64,000 bases of DNA from Bog-105 sp965277435 (GTDB lineage Bacteria; Acidobacteriota; Terriglobia; Bryobacterales; Bryobacteraceae), in contig OZ255821.1 in the NCBI GenBank assembly GCA_965277435.1, positions 1,736,001 through 1,800,000 on the forward strand, read 5' to 3'. The notes under the pieces are model-generated. The model did no database searches and had not been told where the DNA came from. It saw only the letters and a list, made by a program, of their open reading frames with translations. This document shows, piece by piece, positions 1 through 11,255 of this stretch. The translations under genes and the position numbers were made by a program. Within the stretch, counting starts at the first letter, position 1; the number at the start of each line of letters is the position of its first letter.

Positions 1-173
1 GATGTTGTGTTGACAACGAGAGTTGACGGCTCGATAACTTACGCAGCTAAGCGCGTTAGAGGCACCCCGTAGGTTTCTCGCATGACACACCTGAGATTCG
101 TAATATCTTCGCCGTGCCTGCGGTTTTCTAAGTCTGTAAGAATAAAGAGAGTCGGTGTCTCGGGAACGTTCTA

Positions 174-238
174 GAACGGACTTAAAATCCTTTTTCCGCG
201 CAAGCGGAGTGCGGGTTCAAGTCCCGCCCCGGGCACCA
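174..238 (+). other. 3' fragment of tRNA-Leu(UAA), probable attachment site
   Basis: The anticodon loop CTTAAAA (181-187, anticodon TAA), a class II variable arm TCCGC-GCAA-GCGGA (195-208), the T arm GCGGG-TTCAAGT-CCCGC (211-227), the acceptor 3' strand CCCGGGC (228-234), discriminator A and encoded CCA (236-238) are all present. No matching acceptor 5' strand (GCCCGGG) or D arm lies in the 170 bases upstream, so only the 3' half exists. Such fragments are what tyrosine integrases leave at one end of an integrated element, and an integrase remnant follows 66 bp downstream. Confidence 0.8.
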
Positions 239-303
239 CTTAGCTGACACTAGTAGAAATGTTGTGCGTAGGTAAGTGCGCATGTTGTTGTCCTTTATGC
301 GCC

Positions 304-841
304 TCAAGATACCTGCTCGGTGCGCTTTCCTGCGTCTTTGATGTCGCGAGCATCCGTGATGTTATACCGCCAGAGCATGCTCGCGGTCTTGTGGCCTGAA
401 ATCTGCATCGCGATCTTTTCGGGGACACCGGCGCGGATCATATTGCGCACAGCCGTCCGACGTAGGTCGTGGAACAAGAGTCCCGGAACGCCCGCTTTCT
501 CGCATGCCTGCGCCCAATCCGCTTTGAAGTCCTTTACCGGATTACGCTTCCGTGAGAATAGCCAGATGCACTTCGGAGACTCCACGGCCCCACGGCTCAG
601 AAGCATTTCGAGCCAAGGCCTCATATCGCCGTAGATCGGCGCTGTCTTGGGATTCCGATTTTTCGTGACGCGGCCATTCACGTAGATCAGACCTTCGTGA
701 AGATCAACCCAGCTTCGCTTGATTGCGAACAACTCACCGGTGCGTATGCCGAGATGATAGGCGACGACGAAAACGGGCTTATTTAGCGGGTCGCCCAGCT
801 GCGGCTCCGCTCCCCTCTGTGAAGTCGTCGGTGGCCAGATA
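304..841 (-). pseudogene. Tyrosine recombinase/integrase, C-terminal catalytic fragment
   Basis: This is the catalytic domain of a phage/ICE-type tyrosine recombinase, which cuts and rejoins DNA at att sites. Visible residues are the first Arg in GIRTGEL, the H-x-x-R box in FHDLRRTAV, the second His in ISGHKT and the tyrosine nucleophile in RYNI. No arm-binding or core-binding domain precedes it: upstream of about 841 the same frame is only an out-of-frame read of a VirB4-like sequence, so the gene is 5' truncated. It points at the tRNA-Leu fragment, the usual int-att geometry. It is probably inactive. Confidence 0.8.
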
Positions 842-1369
842 CTAATTCCGGAAGATTGGAGTTTCCGGCCGCGCGAACGGATAATCTTCGCCGGTAATAC
901 ACTGCCGGACGTACTGCAGAAACAAATCAAAGGTCCGGTGGGTTTCTCCAACTCGACGTTTGGTGGAAAGTAAGCGCCGCGCTTGCAACAGGTCGCTCTG
1001 CAGCAACGAATCGATTTCAGAGACTCGCTTTTGGAAGAGCGCCAAAGCCTTGTCGCCCGGACCGTCTTGACCGCTGTCCTCTGCCGAAAAAACCCGACGC
1101 GCGGCCTTTTTGCCACCGTGCAGAGAGGGTTCAAACGACAGCGCCAGGAAATAGCGGCTCAGCCTGGTAGCCGCTTCGCCTGCGACTGCAAAACGGTTCC
1201 TTCGCTCCTCGTCGATCAAATACGAAACCGCATCCGGCCATTCGGCCTCCGGACAATATTCGGAATACTCCTTTCGGATCAGGTCACACTGTACGGTCCA
1301 CCCTCTTCCCAGCTGCAGCTTCTTGGCGAGGCGGTTGGCAACGTGCCACGACTCATCTGGAGTGAGTGA
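842..1369 (-). pseudogene. VirB4/TrbE-family conjugation ATPase, internal fragment
   Basis: The reading frame from about 1369 to the stop at 842 resembles the N-terminal part of VirB4/TrbE ATPases of type IV secretion systems. It has the GRGWTVQCDLIR stretch, a YLIDEERRNRFAVAGEA segment followed by R-x-YFLALSFEPS, then a heptad-like helical run before PETPIFRN. The Walker motifs lie further along in intact proteins and are absent here. Both ends are abrupt: at about 1369 the sequence passes into an unrelated plus-strand gene fragment, and at 842 into the integrase fragment. I read it as debris of an integrative conjugative element. The family call rests on pattern recognition and should be confirmed by profile search. 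Confidence 0.55.
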
Positions 1370-1546
1370 TCGGAGCCGACAAATTCCCAGGCGGCAAGGT
1401 AGAGACTGGTAGCGGTGAGAATCACGCCTTCTGCCGCCAGAGCGATAATTCGACACTCTATAAGGCGAATAGTTCAATCGTTTCGCTGGTGGTGAGTGTG
1501 CCACCAACCAGCCCGCCGCCCACGGGTCCAACCGGCCAGGTGTTTA

Positions 1547-1576
1547 AACAGAGCGTCATAACTAATTGCGCATCGT
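1547..1576 (+). repeat. IS630 left inverted repeat
   Basis: It pairs with 2627-2656 with about six mismatches. The inner AATTGCGCAT block is identical in both ends. Confidence 0.82.
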
Positions 1577-1602
1577 GAGCAGAACGTGGTCTCCTGAAAG
1601 GC

Positions 1603-2645
1603 ATGAGGCCACTGAGGATATCGGATGAGATGTCGGTGCTTGGCCTGCAGCAGGAGATTCAGCGTTCCGATGAGTCGCGCTACGATCACCGGCTGCATGG
1701 CGTTTTACTGGTCGCCCAGGGTATGACCTGCCCCGAAGTAGCACGGCTTCTCGGGGATGCACCACGTTCGGTCGAGTATTGGGTTCATCGTTTCGAGCGG
1801 CAGGGGTTGGGTGGTCTGGCGGAGGGAGAACGGTCCGGACGCCCAAGCCGACTAAGTGAGAAGCAGATCAAAGAGATCAATCGAGTGTTGCGAGAGAGGC
1901 CGAGCGACGCGGGGATGCGCGTCAATCTGTGGGACGGCAAGACGCTGTCGGCCTGGATTGCGAAGACCTACGGCATCCAGTTGGGGGTCCGCCAATGCCA
2001 GCGTTTGTTCCGGCAGTTCGAGTTCCGGCTCCGCAAGCCTCGGCCCGTTTTGGCGAGAGCCGACCCGGCACGGCAGAAAGCGCATAAAAAAAACTCCGCA
2101 AGTTAATGCGGGACGATGCTATTGACCTCTGGGCGCTGGACGAGGTGCATTTCCAGCAACAGGGATCCCGTTGCCGCATGTGGGTTCCGCCGGAAACCAG
2201 AGATCCGATTGTGTACCACCATCCGACCCGGAAAAGCGTCGGTTACTTCGCCGCAGTCCGATTGCGGGATGGCGAGTTTTTGTTTCGCCGCGAGACCGGG
2301 CGATTTAACGGAGAGTCCTTCTGGGAGTTCCTCAAAGTGTTTCGCGAGGCCAGCACTGTTTCCGGCCGTCGCGTACTCGCCATCAGTGACAACGCGCAGT
2401 ATCATCGCTCCAGACTCCATCTGCCTTGGCGTGATGAACAGGCTCCTCAATTTCGCTTGGACTTCCTACCTCCTTACAGCCCGGAACTCAACCCAATTGA
2501 ACGCGTCTGGAAGCTCACGCGCCGTCTGTGTCTGCATAATCGTTACTTCGGATTTCTCGACGGAGTCGTTTCCGCCGTGGAAGATCAATTCGCCGAATGG
2601 ACAAAGCCCAACGATATCCTCCGCCGACTATGCGCAATTACTTAA
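1603..2645 (+). CDS. IS630-family transposase (OrfA-OrfB by -1 frameshift)
   Basis: OrfA (1603-2106) has the N-terminal helix-turn-helix and winged-helix DNA-binding region, including AQGMTCPEVARLLG and the RSGRPSRLSE linker. OrfB (open in its frame from 2088, stop at 2645) has the DDE nuclease: first Asp in LWALDEVHF, second in ISDNAQYH and Glu in NPIERVWK. OrfB lies in the -1 frame relative to OrfA, and both are open across the eight-A run at 2086-2093. A -1 slip there gives a continuous protein reading HKKKLRKLMRDD. IS630 members often need such a shift. The full DDE set and good termini suggest the element could still be active. Confidence 0.88.
2086..2093 (+). promoter_or_regulatory. Programmed -1 frameshift slippery run in IS630
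   Basis: Eight consecutive A residues lie at the OrfA/OrfB overlap. The -1 frame has a TAA at 2085-2087, so it opens only within this run. The OrfA frame stops shortly after. This confines the shift to the A run. Confidence 0.7.
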
Positions 2646-2656
2646 GACGTTATGTT
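2627..2656 (-). repeat. IS630 right inverted repeat
   Basis: This is the reverse complement of the left end. It overlaps the last codons and stop of the transposase, as is common in compact IS630 elements. Confidence 0.82.
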
Positions 2657-2786
2657 TAACTCAGCCGGTGCGGGTAATTTCAACCTGAATGGGAAGCCGT
2701 CCTCTTTCATTTTCGACACGCTGGCGGGCACCATCGATGCCTGGAACGGTGGCAGCGGAACAACGGCCAGTGGTGGTGGTTCGTGT

Positions 2787-4172
2787 AACATCGTTTCTGT
2801 AATTTGACTCCGAGGCAATTCGGGAATGTTTTGTTGTGGGCCGTAGCGAAGGCGAGCGAAGCGAGCTGAAGCGGATAGCTAGAACAAAACGAAGGGGCTC
2901 TTGTTTTGGCGGGCCAAGTTTGATTTCCTTTTATGAACGACCAAATTCATGACAAGGAGCAAACAATGGCCCACCAGGCTGACGATAACGTAATTGAGAA
3001 TGTGGTTCAACTGCTTTGTGAAAGCGGGCTTTCCCACATGGCGGATGCGATGCGGCTGATGCTGAATGAGGCGATGCGCATCGAGCGTTCCCAGGCGCTC
3101 GATGCCGGCCCGTACCAACGGACCGAGAAGCGGCGCGGGTATGCCAACGGCTTCAAGCCGAAAACTCTCAGCACACGGGTAGGCGAACTCGCTTTGCAAG
3201 TGCCCCAGGTACGAGGCGAGATCGAGTTCTATCCGTCGGCTCTGGAGCGCGGCGTGCGGAGCGAGCGGGCACTGAAGTGCGCCATTGCCGAGATGTACGT
3301 TAAAGGCGTATCGACCCGGAAGGTCACGGCGGTGATGAGCGAGTTGTGCGGGTTGGAAGTGTCCAGCACGCAGGTGAGCCGGGCCACCCGGTTGCTCGAT
3401 GAGGAGCTGAACGAGTGGCGCAACCGGCCGCTCGGGGAGGTGCCGTATGTGTTCCTGGATGCGCGCTATGAAAAGGTCCGGCACGGCGGTGCGGTAGTTT
3501 CTTGCGCTGTGCTGATGGCCTTTGGGGTCGATGAAAGCGGGCGTCGCACGGTATTGGGCGTGAGCGTGTCGTTGAGCGAAGCGGAGGTGCATTGGCGCGA
3601 CTTTTTCGCCAGCTTGCAGGCGCGCGGATTGTCCGGTGTGCGTTTGCTGATCAGCGACGATCATGCCGGCCTGAAAGCGGCGCGGGAGGCCCGCTTTCCC
3701 GGCCTGCCTTGGCAACGCTGCCAGTTTCATCTCCAGCAGAATGCCGGTCACTATGTGCCTCGGCTCGAGATGCGCCGTGAAGTTGCCACCGATCTGCGGG
3801 CCATCTTCGAATCGACGGATCGGCTGGATGCGGAACGCCGTTTGCGCCAGACCGTGGACAAGTATGCGCAGCGCGCACCGAAACTGAGTGCCTGGTTGGA
3901 GGCTAACGTGGCCGACAGCTTCACTGTGTTTACTTTTCCGCCGACGCACCGTCGGCGCTTGCGTACTTCGAACTTGATGGAGCGAGTCAGCAAAGAACTG
4001 AAGCGCCGCACACGCGTGGCCACCTTGTTTCCGAACGAAGCCTCCCTGCTTCGTCTCGTCAGCGCGGTGCTCATGGAGATTAGTGAGGAATGGGAGACCG
4101 AGAAGACTTATTTGGGAATGAATAACTTGCACCCGTCCGAACAAGATTAACCGAATTTACAGAAAGGATGTT
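2787..4172 (+). mobile_element. IS256-family insertion sequence
   Basis: Inverted ends AACATCGTTTCTGTAATTT (2787-2805) and the reverse complement of 4154-4172 (AACATCCTTTCTGTAAATT) match at 17 of 19 positions and enclose one full-length Mutator-type transposase. The flanks (ending TTCGTGT, starting GCTTTATC) show no 8-9 bp target duplication. That suggests a deletion or recombination after insertion. Confidence 0.82.
2966..4150 (+). CDS. IS256-family transposase
   Basis: This is a Mutator-type DDE transposase of 394 residues. Visible catalytic elements are the first Asp in VFLDARYEKVR, the second Asp in LLISDDHAGL followed by the C/H-containing WQRCQFHLQ, and the Glu in NLMERVSKELKRRTR. I prefer the ATG at 2966 because AAGGAG sits seven bases before it; an earlier ATG at 2933 lacks one. 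Length and all three acidic residues are normal for the family, so the enzyme is probably functional. It follows the truncated TIGR03118 gene and precedes a broken TIR-like gene, so it marks a rearrangement point. Confidence 0.93.
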   Translation: MAHQADDNVIENVVQLLCESGLSHMADAMRLMLNEAMRIERSQALDAGPYQRTEKRRGYANGFKPKTLSTRVGELALQVPQVRGEIEFYPSALERGVRSERALKCAIAEMYVKGVSTRKVTAVMSELCGLEVSSTQVSRATRLLDEELNEWRNRPLGEVPYVFLDARYEKVRHGGAVVSCAVLMAFGVDESGRRTVLGVSVSLSEAEVHWRDFFASLQARGLSGVRLLISDDHAGLKAAREARFPGLPWQRCQFHLQQNAGHYVPRLEMRREVATDLRAIFESTDRLDAERRLRQTVDKYAQRAPKLSAWLEANVADSFTVFTFPPTHRRRLRTSNLMERVSKELKRRTRVATLFPNEASLLRLVSAVLMEISEEWETEKTYLGMNNLHPSEQD

Positions 4173-4204
4173 GCTTTATCGCTTTCGAAAGAGCCTGCGC
4201 AGAA

Positions 4205-4702
4205 GTGCTCAAGTTGATGGAGTATGGATCAACATCCTTCTCAAGCTTGGCTGGTTCCCACTATGCAAAGTCTGGAGCGATAAATACAGTACCTTCTTAC
4301 CTCCCGAATACAGCTTTCATCATGATGCGCATTGCACCTGAGGAGCCGAAAGATGAAGACTTGATTGATAGGATCGAACAGGTTTTTACCGGTTTTGGTG
4401 TGAAAGCGAACCGAGTAGATCGAATTGTTCATGACGGCTAGATTACAGATCGCATCATCGAAGAGATAACAAATTCTGAATTCTTGTTTGCCGACCTCAC
4501 AGGAGAGCGGCCCAGCGTATATTACGAAGTCGGGTATGCTCACGCTTTACGTAAGCGCGTAATGCTCTTTCGAGAGAAGGGCTGTAAGATTCACTTCGAC
4601 TTGGCAAATTACCCGTGTCCAGAGTACAAGAACCTCAAAGATTTAGAGCAACAACTGACGCTACGTCTAGAAGCATATGACCTAGTGAAGGCTCGGACCT
4701 AA
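4205..4702 (+). pseudogene. TIR/nucleoside-deoxyribosyltransferase-like protein, interrupted by in-frame TAG
   Basis: Two segments in the same frame (4205-4441 and 4442-4702) join across one TAG (4439-4441). Together they give about 165 residues with AFIMMRI, a charged helix DEDLIDRIEQVF, then FLFADLTGERPSVYYEVGYA and HALRKRVMLF. The ADLTG-x-x-P-x-VYYE-x-GYAHA signature is typical of the Rossmann-like TIR/nucleoside 2-deoxyribosyltransferase superfamily, often seen in nucleotide-hydrolysing defence effectors. The function is inferred from fold only. The G+C is visibly lower than in neighbouring core genes, which supports transfer. It is either a pseudogene or read through; the IS256 just upstream may have removed its promoter. 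Confidence 0.6.
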
Positions 4703-5017
4703 TCGTTTGCCAATGGATTAATCTTCTTCATTATGCTGTCACGGAATTTGCCATTACGCTCAACCTAGAAGTTCCTGTCAGAGACTATCAGCGCGGTGTC
4801 GCGAGGCTTCTGTATGTGCCTAGTTCGAGAGGTACTTACAATCGCTGATAGCTCCTGATACCACGAGCCCGCAAGCCTCAAAGCTGACTCTTAATCACTA
4901 GGTTGAAGGTTCGATTCCTCCCGCGCTCAGCAGCATCTTTGGGCCTTGGACGCATCTCAGTCTGTTTTCAGGGGCTTCTTCCCTCGCTCAGTCTGCAATA
5001 TCATTCGTTATGTCTAA
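4703..5017. other. No gene seen apart from the tRNA-Lys fragment
   Basis: AT-richer sequence lies between the broken TIR-like gene and the next membrane gene. Besides the tRNA fragment it has short matching inverted segments (TATCAGCG near 4786 with CGCTGATA near 4845, and GAGGCTT near 4803 with AAGCCTC near 4873), possibly recombinase-site debris. No coding frame is convincing. Confidence 0.4.
4883..4929 (+). other. 3' fragment of tRNA-Lys(CUU), probable second attachment scar
   Basis: The anticodon loop CTCTTAA (4888-4894, anticodon CTT), the T arm GAAGG-TTCGATT-CCTCC (4905-4921) and the acceptor strand CGCGCTC plus A (4922-4929) are recognisable. The next bases are GCA instead of CCA. There is no D arm or 5' acceptor upstream, and the anticodon stem has one mismatch. 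It reads as a tRNA 3' half left by integration or excision, not a working gene. Confidence 0.65.
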
Positions 5018-5538
5018 ATGACTTCAATCGACTCTCGAACCGAGGCCGACCAGCTATCTGTATGGACCCTTATCCTGTCGAGCTCAATTGTCTTGGCAAC
5101 CATTACAGGGGGTTTTTACCTAGTTGGCGGTGCAGCTTACGAAGGCCGTTCTCAAGCGCTTGGGTTACATTATCTAGCCGGTCTTCAGCCATCTGAATAC
5201 ATCTTTTCTGGTGCCGAGAAGCTGATCGTCTATTCTGTTCTTTTTGGATATACACTCTACACTCTTGTTCCTACAATCGCGCTCTCGACGGCCGCAGGTG
5301 TGTCCTTCGCGGGAAGAAAGCGCCGTTATTTCCCCCGCAGCTGGGAGGGATGGGTTAGCGGAGTCACTTGGTTTTCTCTACAAGGCTGTTGCGCCTCACG
5401 TTCCTGCTCTGGGGTGTGAATATGCTTTTTCTTAGCCTCCATAATTTCGGATGGGCTGCTGGAGCAGCGAGAATTTATGACGCCTTCCAGGTTGCCCGGA
5501 TCACGAGCCCCGCGGAACAGCTGCCCTTGGAGACGTAA
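5018..5538 (+). pseudogene. Small multi-pass membrane protein, probably frameshifted
   Basis: The frame opening at 5018 encodes about 133 residues with two hydrophobic spans (WTLILSSSIVLATITGGFYL and LIVYSVLFGYTLYTLVPTIA) and then loses sense near 5370-5385, ending at 5419. A neighbouring frame takes over with a third span (RLLRLTFLLWGVNMLFLSL) and runs to TAA at 5536-5538. Joining the two by a single-base change gives a plausible three-span protein of about 173 residues. I do not recognise the family. A sequencing error would give the same picture. It lies just after the tRNA-Lys scar, so it may belong to the decayed island. Confidence 0.45.
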
Positions 5539-5901
5539 ACGGGCGACTCCACCCAAAGTACCTTTTGCGTTCGGAAATAAAGACGTTTAGCCTAGTAGGT
5601 CTGTCTTCAATTAACGATTTCTCTTGTAAGCCAACCCCGCCGCACTAGCTAAAAGGAACCCGATCCGACCACTAAATTTTCCATTACTAAATTTTCCATT
5701 CTGGATGAGACGATCCGCGGCGGACAACCGGTGCCCGAGATCCGGGAGTGCAATACGGACGACAGAGTGGCTCTGCCAACGCCAATCCGGCACGACAGCG
5801 GAAAGAAAACCGGACGTCAGTACAAGAGGTGCCCGGCATTCTGCCGGTAAAGAATATGGGACGAGTTTGTCCGGGTCGCCACTCCCTTTACAGAACAGCC
5901 G
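5539..5901. other. Intergenic region upstream of the hybrid kinase
   Basis: There is no credible gene. It contains a perfect 15-bp tandem duplication (5671-5700) and then GC-rich leader sequence before the kinase start. It separates the low-GC island remnant from normal chromosome and is the expected place for the kinase promoter, but I cannot point to clear -35/-10 boxes. Confidence 0.4.
5671..5700 (+). repeat. Perfect 15-bp tandem duplication
   Basis: ACTAAATTTTCCATT occurs twice with no spacer (5671-5685 and 5686-5700). Confidence 0.9.
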
Positions 5902-9876
<3,975 letters not shown>

Positions 9877-9884
9877 GCGCATCA

Positions 9885-10964
9885 TCACCAGCCCGGGTAT
9901 CGGTTCCACGTGAGTTCCCCAGCTAAGTCCAGAGTGCCTTCGCCAACCCCGGCGAGATCGTCCGCCACCGCCGTGATCTCATTCCGCAATTCAACGGCAT
10001 CGAGCCACCGGGCCGGAATGGCCGCCGCGCCATACAGTGCGCCGCATATATTCCCGGCAATTGCGCCCGTGCTGTCGCTGTCACCGGAATGATTGACCGC
10101 CAGGATGATTGCCTCCTCGAAAGTATGTGCTACCAGCGCACAATAAAGCGCTATCGCGAGGGCTTCCTCCGCTATCCAACCCTGGCCGAGCGATTCAGGT
10201 ATCGGGGTTCTAACCTGTGACACAGCTAGTGTCTCGGCTTTCTCCACGGCTCCGAGCACTTCTTCGTGATCTGCCTCAACGATCAAACATGCCTTCGCTG
10301 CCCGTATCGCATTTGGGAGCGAGTTTCCAGCCACGATTTCCGCGATAAGCAAGGCGAGAAAGCCGGCACTTAGAACGCCAGACGGATGTCCATGCGTGAG
10401 CGCGGCGCTTTCGCAGCCAAGCTCGAAGGCTAAATCACCCTTTGCAGCGAGGCCGACAGGCGCTGCTCGCATCACACCGCCACAGCCCTTGCTGTCGTTC
10501 CGCGCGGTTTGGCCGATTTGCTTGGCGTTGCGCAGCGCGGATAGACAGGTGTTTCCGGGTGCCCTTCTGGACCACAGCGCCGGAACATTAATTAGCCAGC
10601 CGTCCGTTGCCACCTGCCAATTCAGATCGATCTGTGGCTCGAGATTCGGACTCTCGCCCTGTGTCTTCAGCCACCTCAGATAGGCGTGATGGATCACGGT
10701 GGGCGGGTGGCAAATACCCCTCGCGCTGGATCGGACATTTGCCCGTATCAGACCCTCGGCAGTAAACAACGTCATCTGCGTATCGTCGGTAATAGCGCCG
10801 GTGAGTCCGTAAACCGGAGCAAAGTCGCGAATGCCCCCCGGTCCGAATTGAGCAACGATTTGGGAATGGCTCATAAACTCAACAGGTGCGCCGAGCGCAT
10901 CGCCCACTGCACCGCCGACAAGGCATCCCCTCGCACGCTGCACAAAGGACAGATTTACATCCAT
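9885..10964 (-). CDS. ADP-ribosylglycohydrolase family protein
   Basis: This 359-residue DraG/ARH-type hydrolase removes ADP-ribose or related groups from proteins or small molecules in the cytoplasm using a dinuclear Mg centre. Visible motifs are GGAVGDALGAPVEF near the N-terminus, the metal-binding ITDDTQM, GCGGVMRAAPVG in the middle and NHSGDSDSTGAIAGNI near the end, where the acidic and serine/threonine ligands lie. The length fits the family. It converges with the hybrid kinase with 8 bp between stops and stands alone. The substrate cannot be told from sequence. Confidence 0.92.
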   Translation of the reverse strand: MDVNLSFVQRARGCLVGGAVGDALGAPVEFMSHSQIVAQFGPGGIRDFAPVYGLTGAITDDTQMTLFTAEGLIRANVRSSARGICHPPTVIHHAYLRWLKTQGESPNLEPQIDLNWQVATDGWLINVPALWSRRAPGNTCLSALRNAKQIGQTARNDSKGCGGVMRAAPVGLAAKGDLAFELGCESAALTHGHPSGVLSAGFLALLIAEIVAGNSLPNAIRAAKACLIVEADHEEVLGAVEKAETLAVSQVRTPIPESLGQGWIAEEALAIALYCALVAHTFEEAIILAVNHSGDSDSTGAIAGNICGALYGAAAIPARWLDAVELRNEITAVADDLAGVGEGTLDLAGELTWNRYPGW

Positions 10965-11255
10965 AAATGAAATCGTATGATGAAGCGCTCCTACAGACTA
11001 GGCGCGGTGGTGCGGCAATACCAGATCAGGAATTGACAGCTCACGCCAGCTTGCACCTCCCCCACTCGGTAACGGTCATACCTAGTCCCGATCCCACCGC
11101 ATTACTGAAGAAGCGCTCCGCCAAATTGCGATGGCGCCATCAACTCGAAATCGCGTAGGCCGAAATGATTTACGTGGCTGGGTCCAAGCCCCGGCAAATC
11201 AAAGGAAGCGCGCGCGATTCCCCGACCAAATTAAAGCGCGAAAGTAACTTTTAGA

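Larger units (their letters stand above)
1547..2656 (+). mobile_element. IS630-family insertion sequence
   Basis: The 1110-bp element is bounded by about 30-bp imperfect inverted repeats (left starts AACAGAGCGTCATAACTAAT, right reverse complement starts AACATAACGTCTTAAGTAAT) and flanked by the TA dinucleotides at 1545-1546 and 2657-2658, the target duplication expected for IS630. It carries one transposase split over two frames. Removing the element and one TA repairs the interrupted host frame, which fixes the boundaries. Confidence 0.88.
1440..2786 (+). pseudogene. TIGR03118-family secreted protein fragment, split by IS630 and cut by IS256
   Basis: Left of the IS630 element the plus strand encodes LVVSVPPTSPPPTGPTGQVF, and right of it the frame continues as NSAGAGNFNLNGKPSSFIFD then TLAGTIDAWNGG. 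Removing 1547-2656 plus one copy of the TA duplication restores one continuous frame. The pattern (proline-rich loop, PTGQVFN, then a FIF-D-GTI-WNGG blade) matches TIGR03118 family proteins, predicted extracellular propellers. The frame ends at the IS256 boundary (2787) after SGGGSC, and nothing downstream of IS256 continues it. The 5' end is also missing, so this is a remnant. Confidence 0.6.

Noticed and set aside
174..238. Functional tRNA-Leu
   Set aside because: The D arm and 5' acceptor strand are missing, so it cannot fold as a complete tRNA.
2879..4144. 421-residue open frame on the minus strand
   Set aside because: It is exactly antisense to the IS256 transposase and shows no family features; it is a codon-bias shadow.
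10967..11158. 63-residue plus-strand open frame divergent from the ADP-ribosylglycohydrolase
   Set aside because: It has no ribosome-binding site and no recognisable pattern, and is low in coding character.
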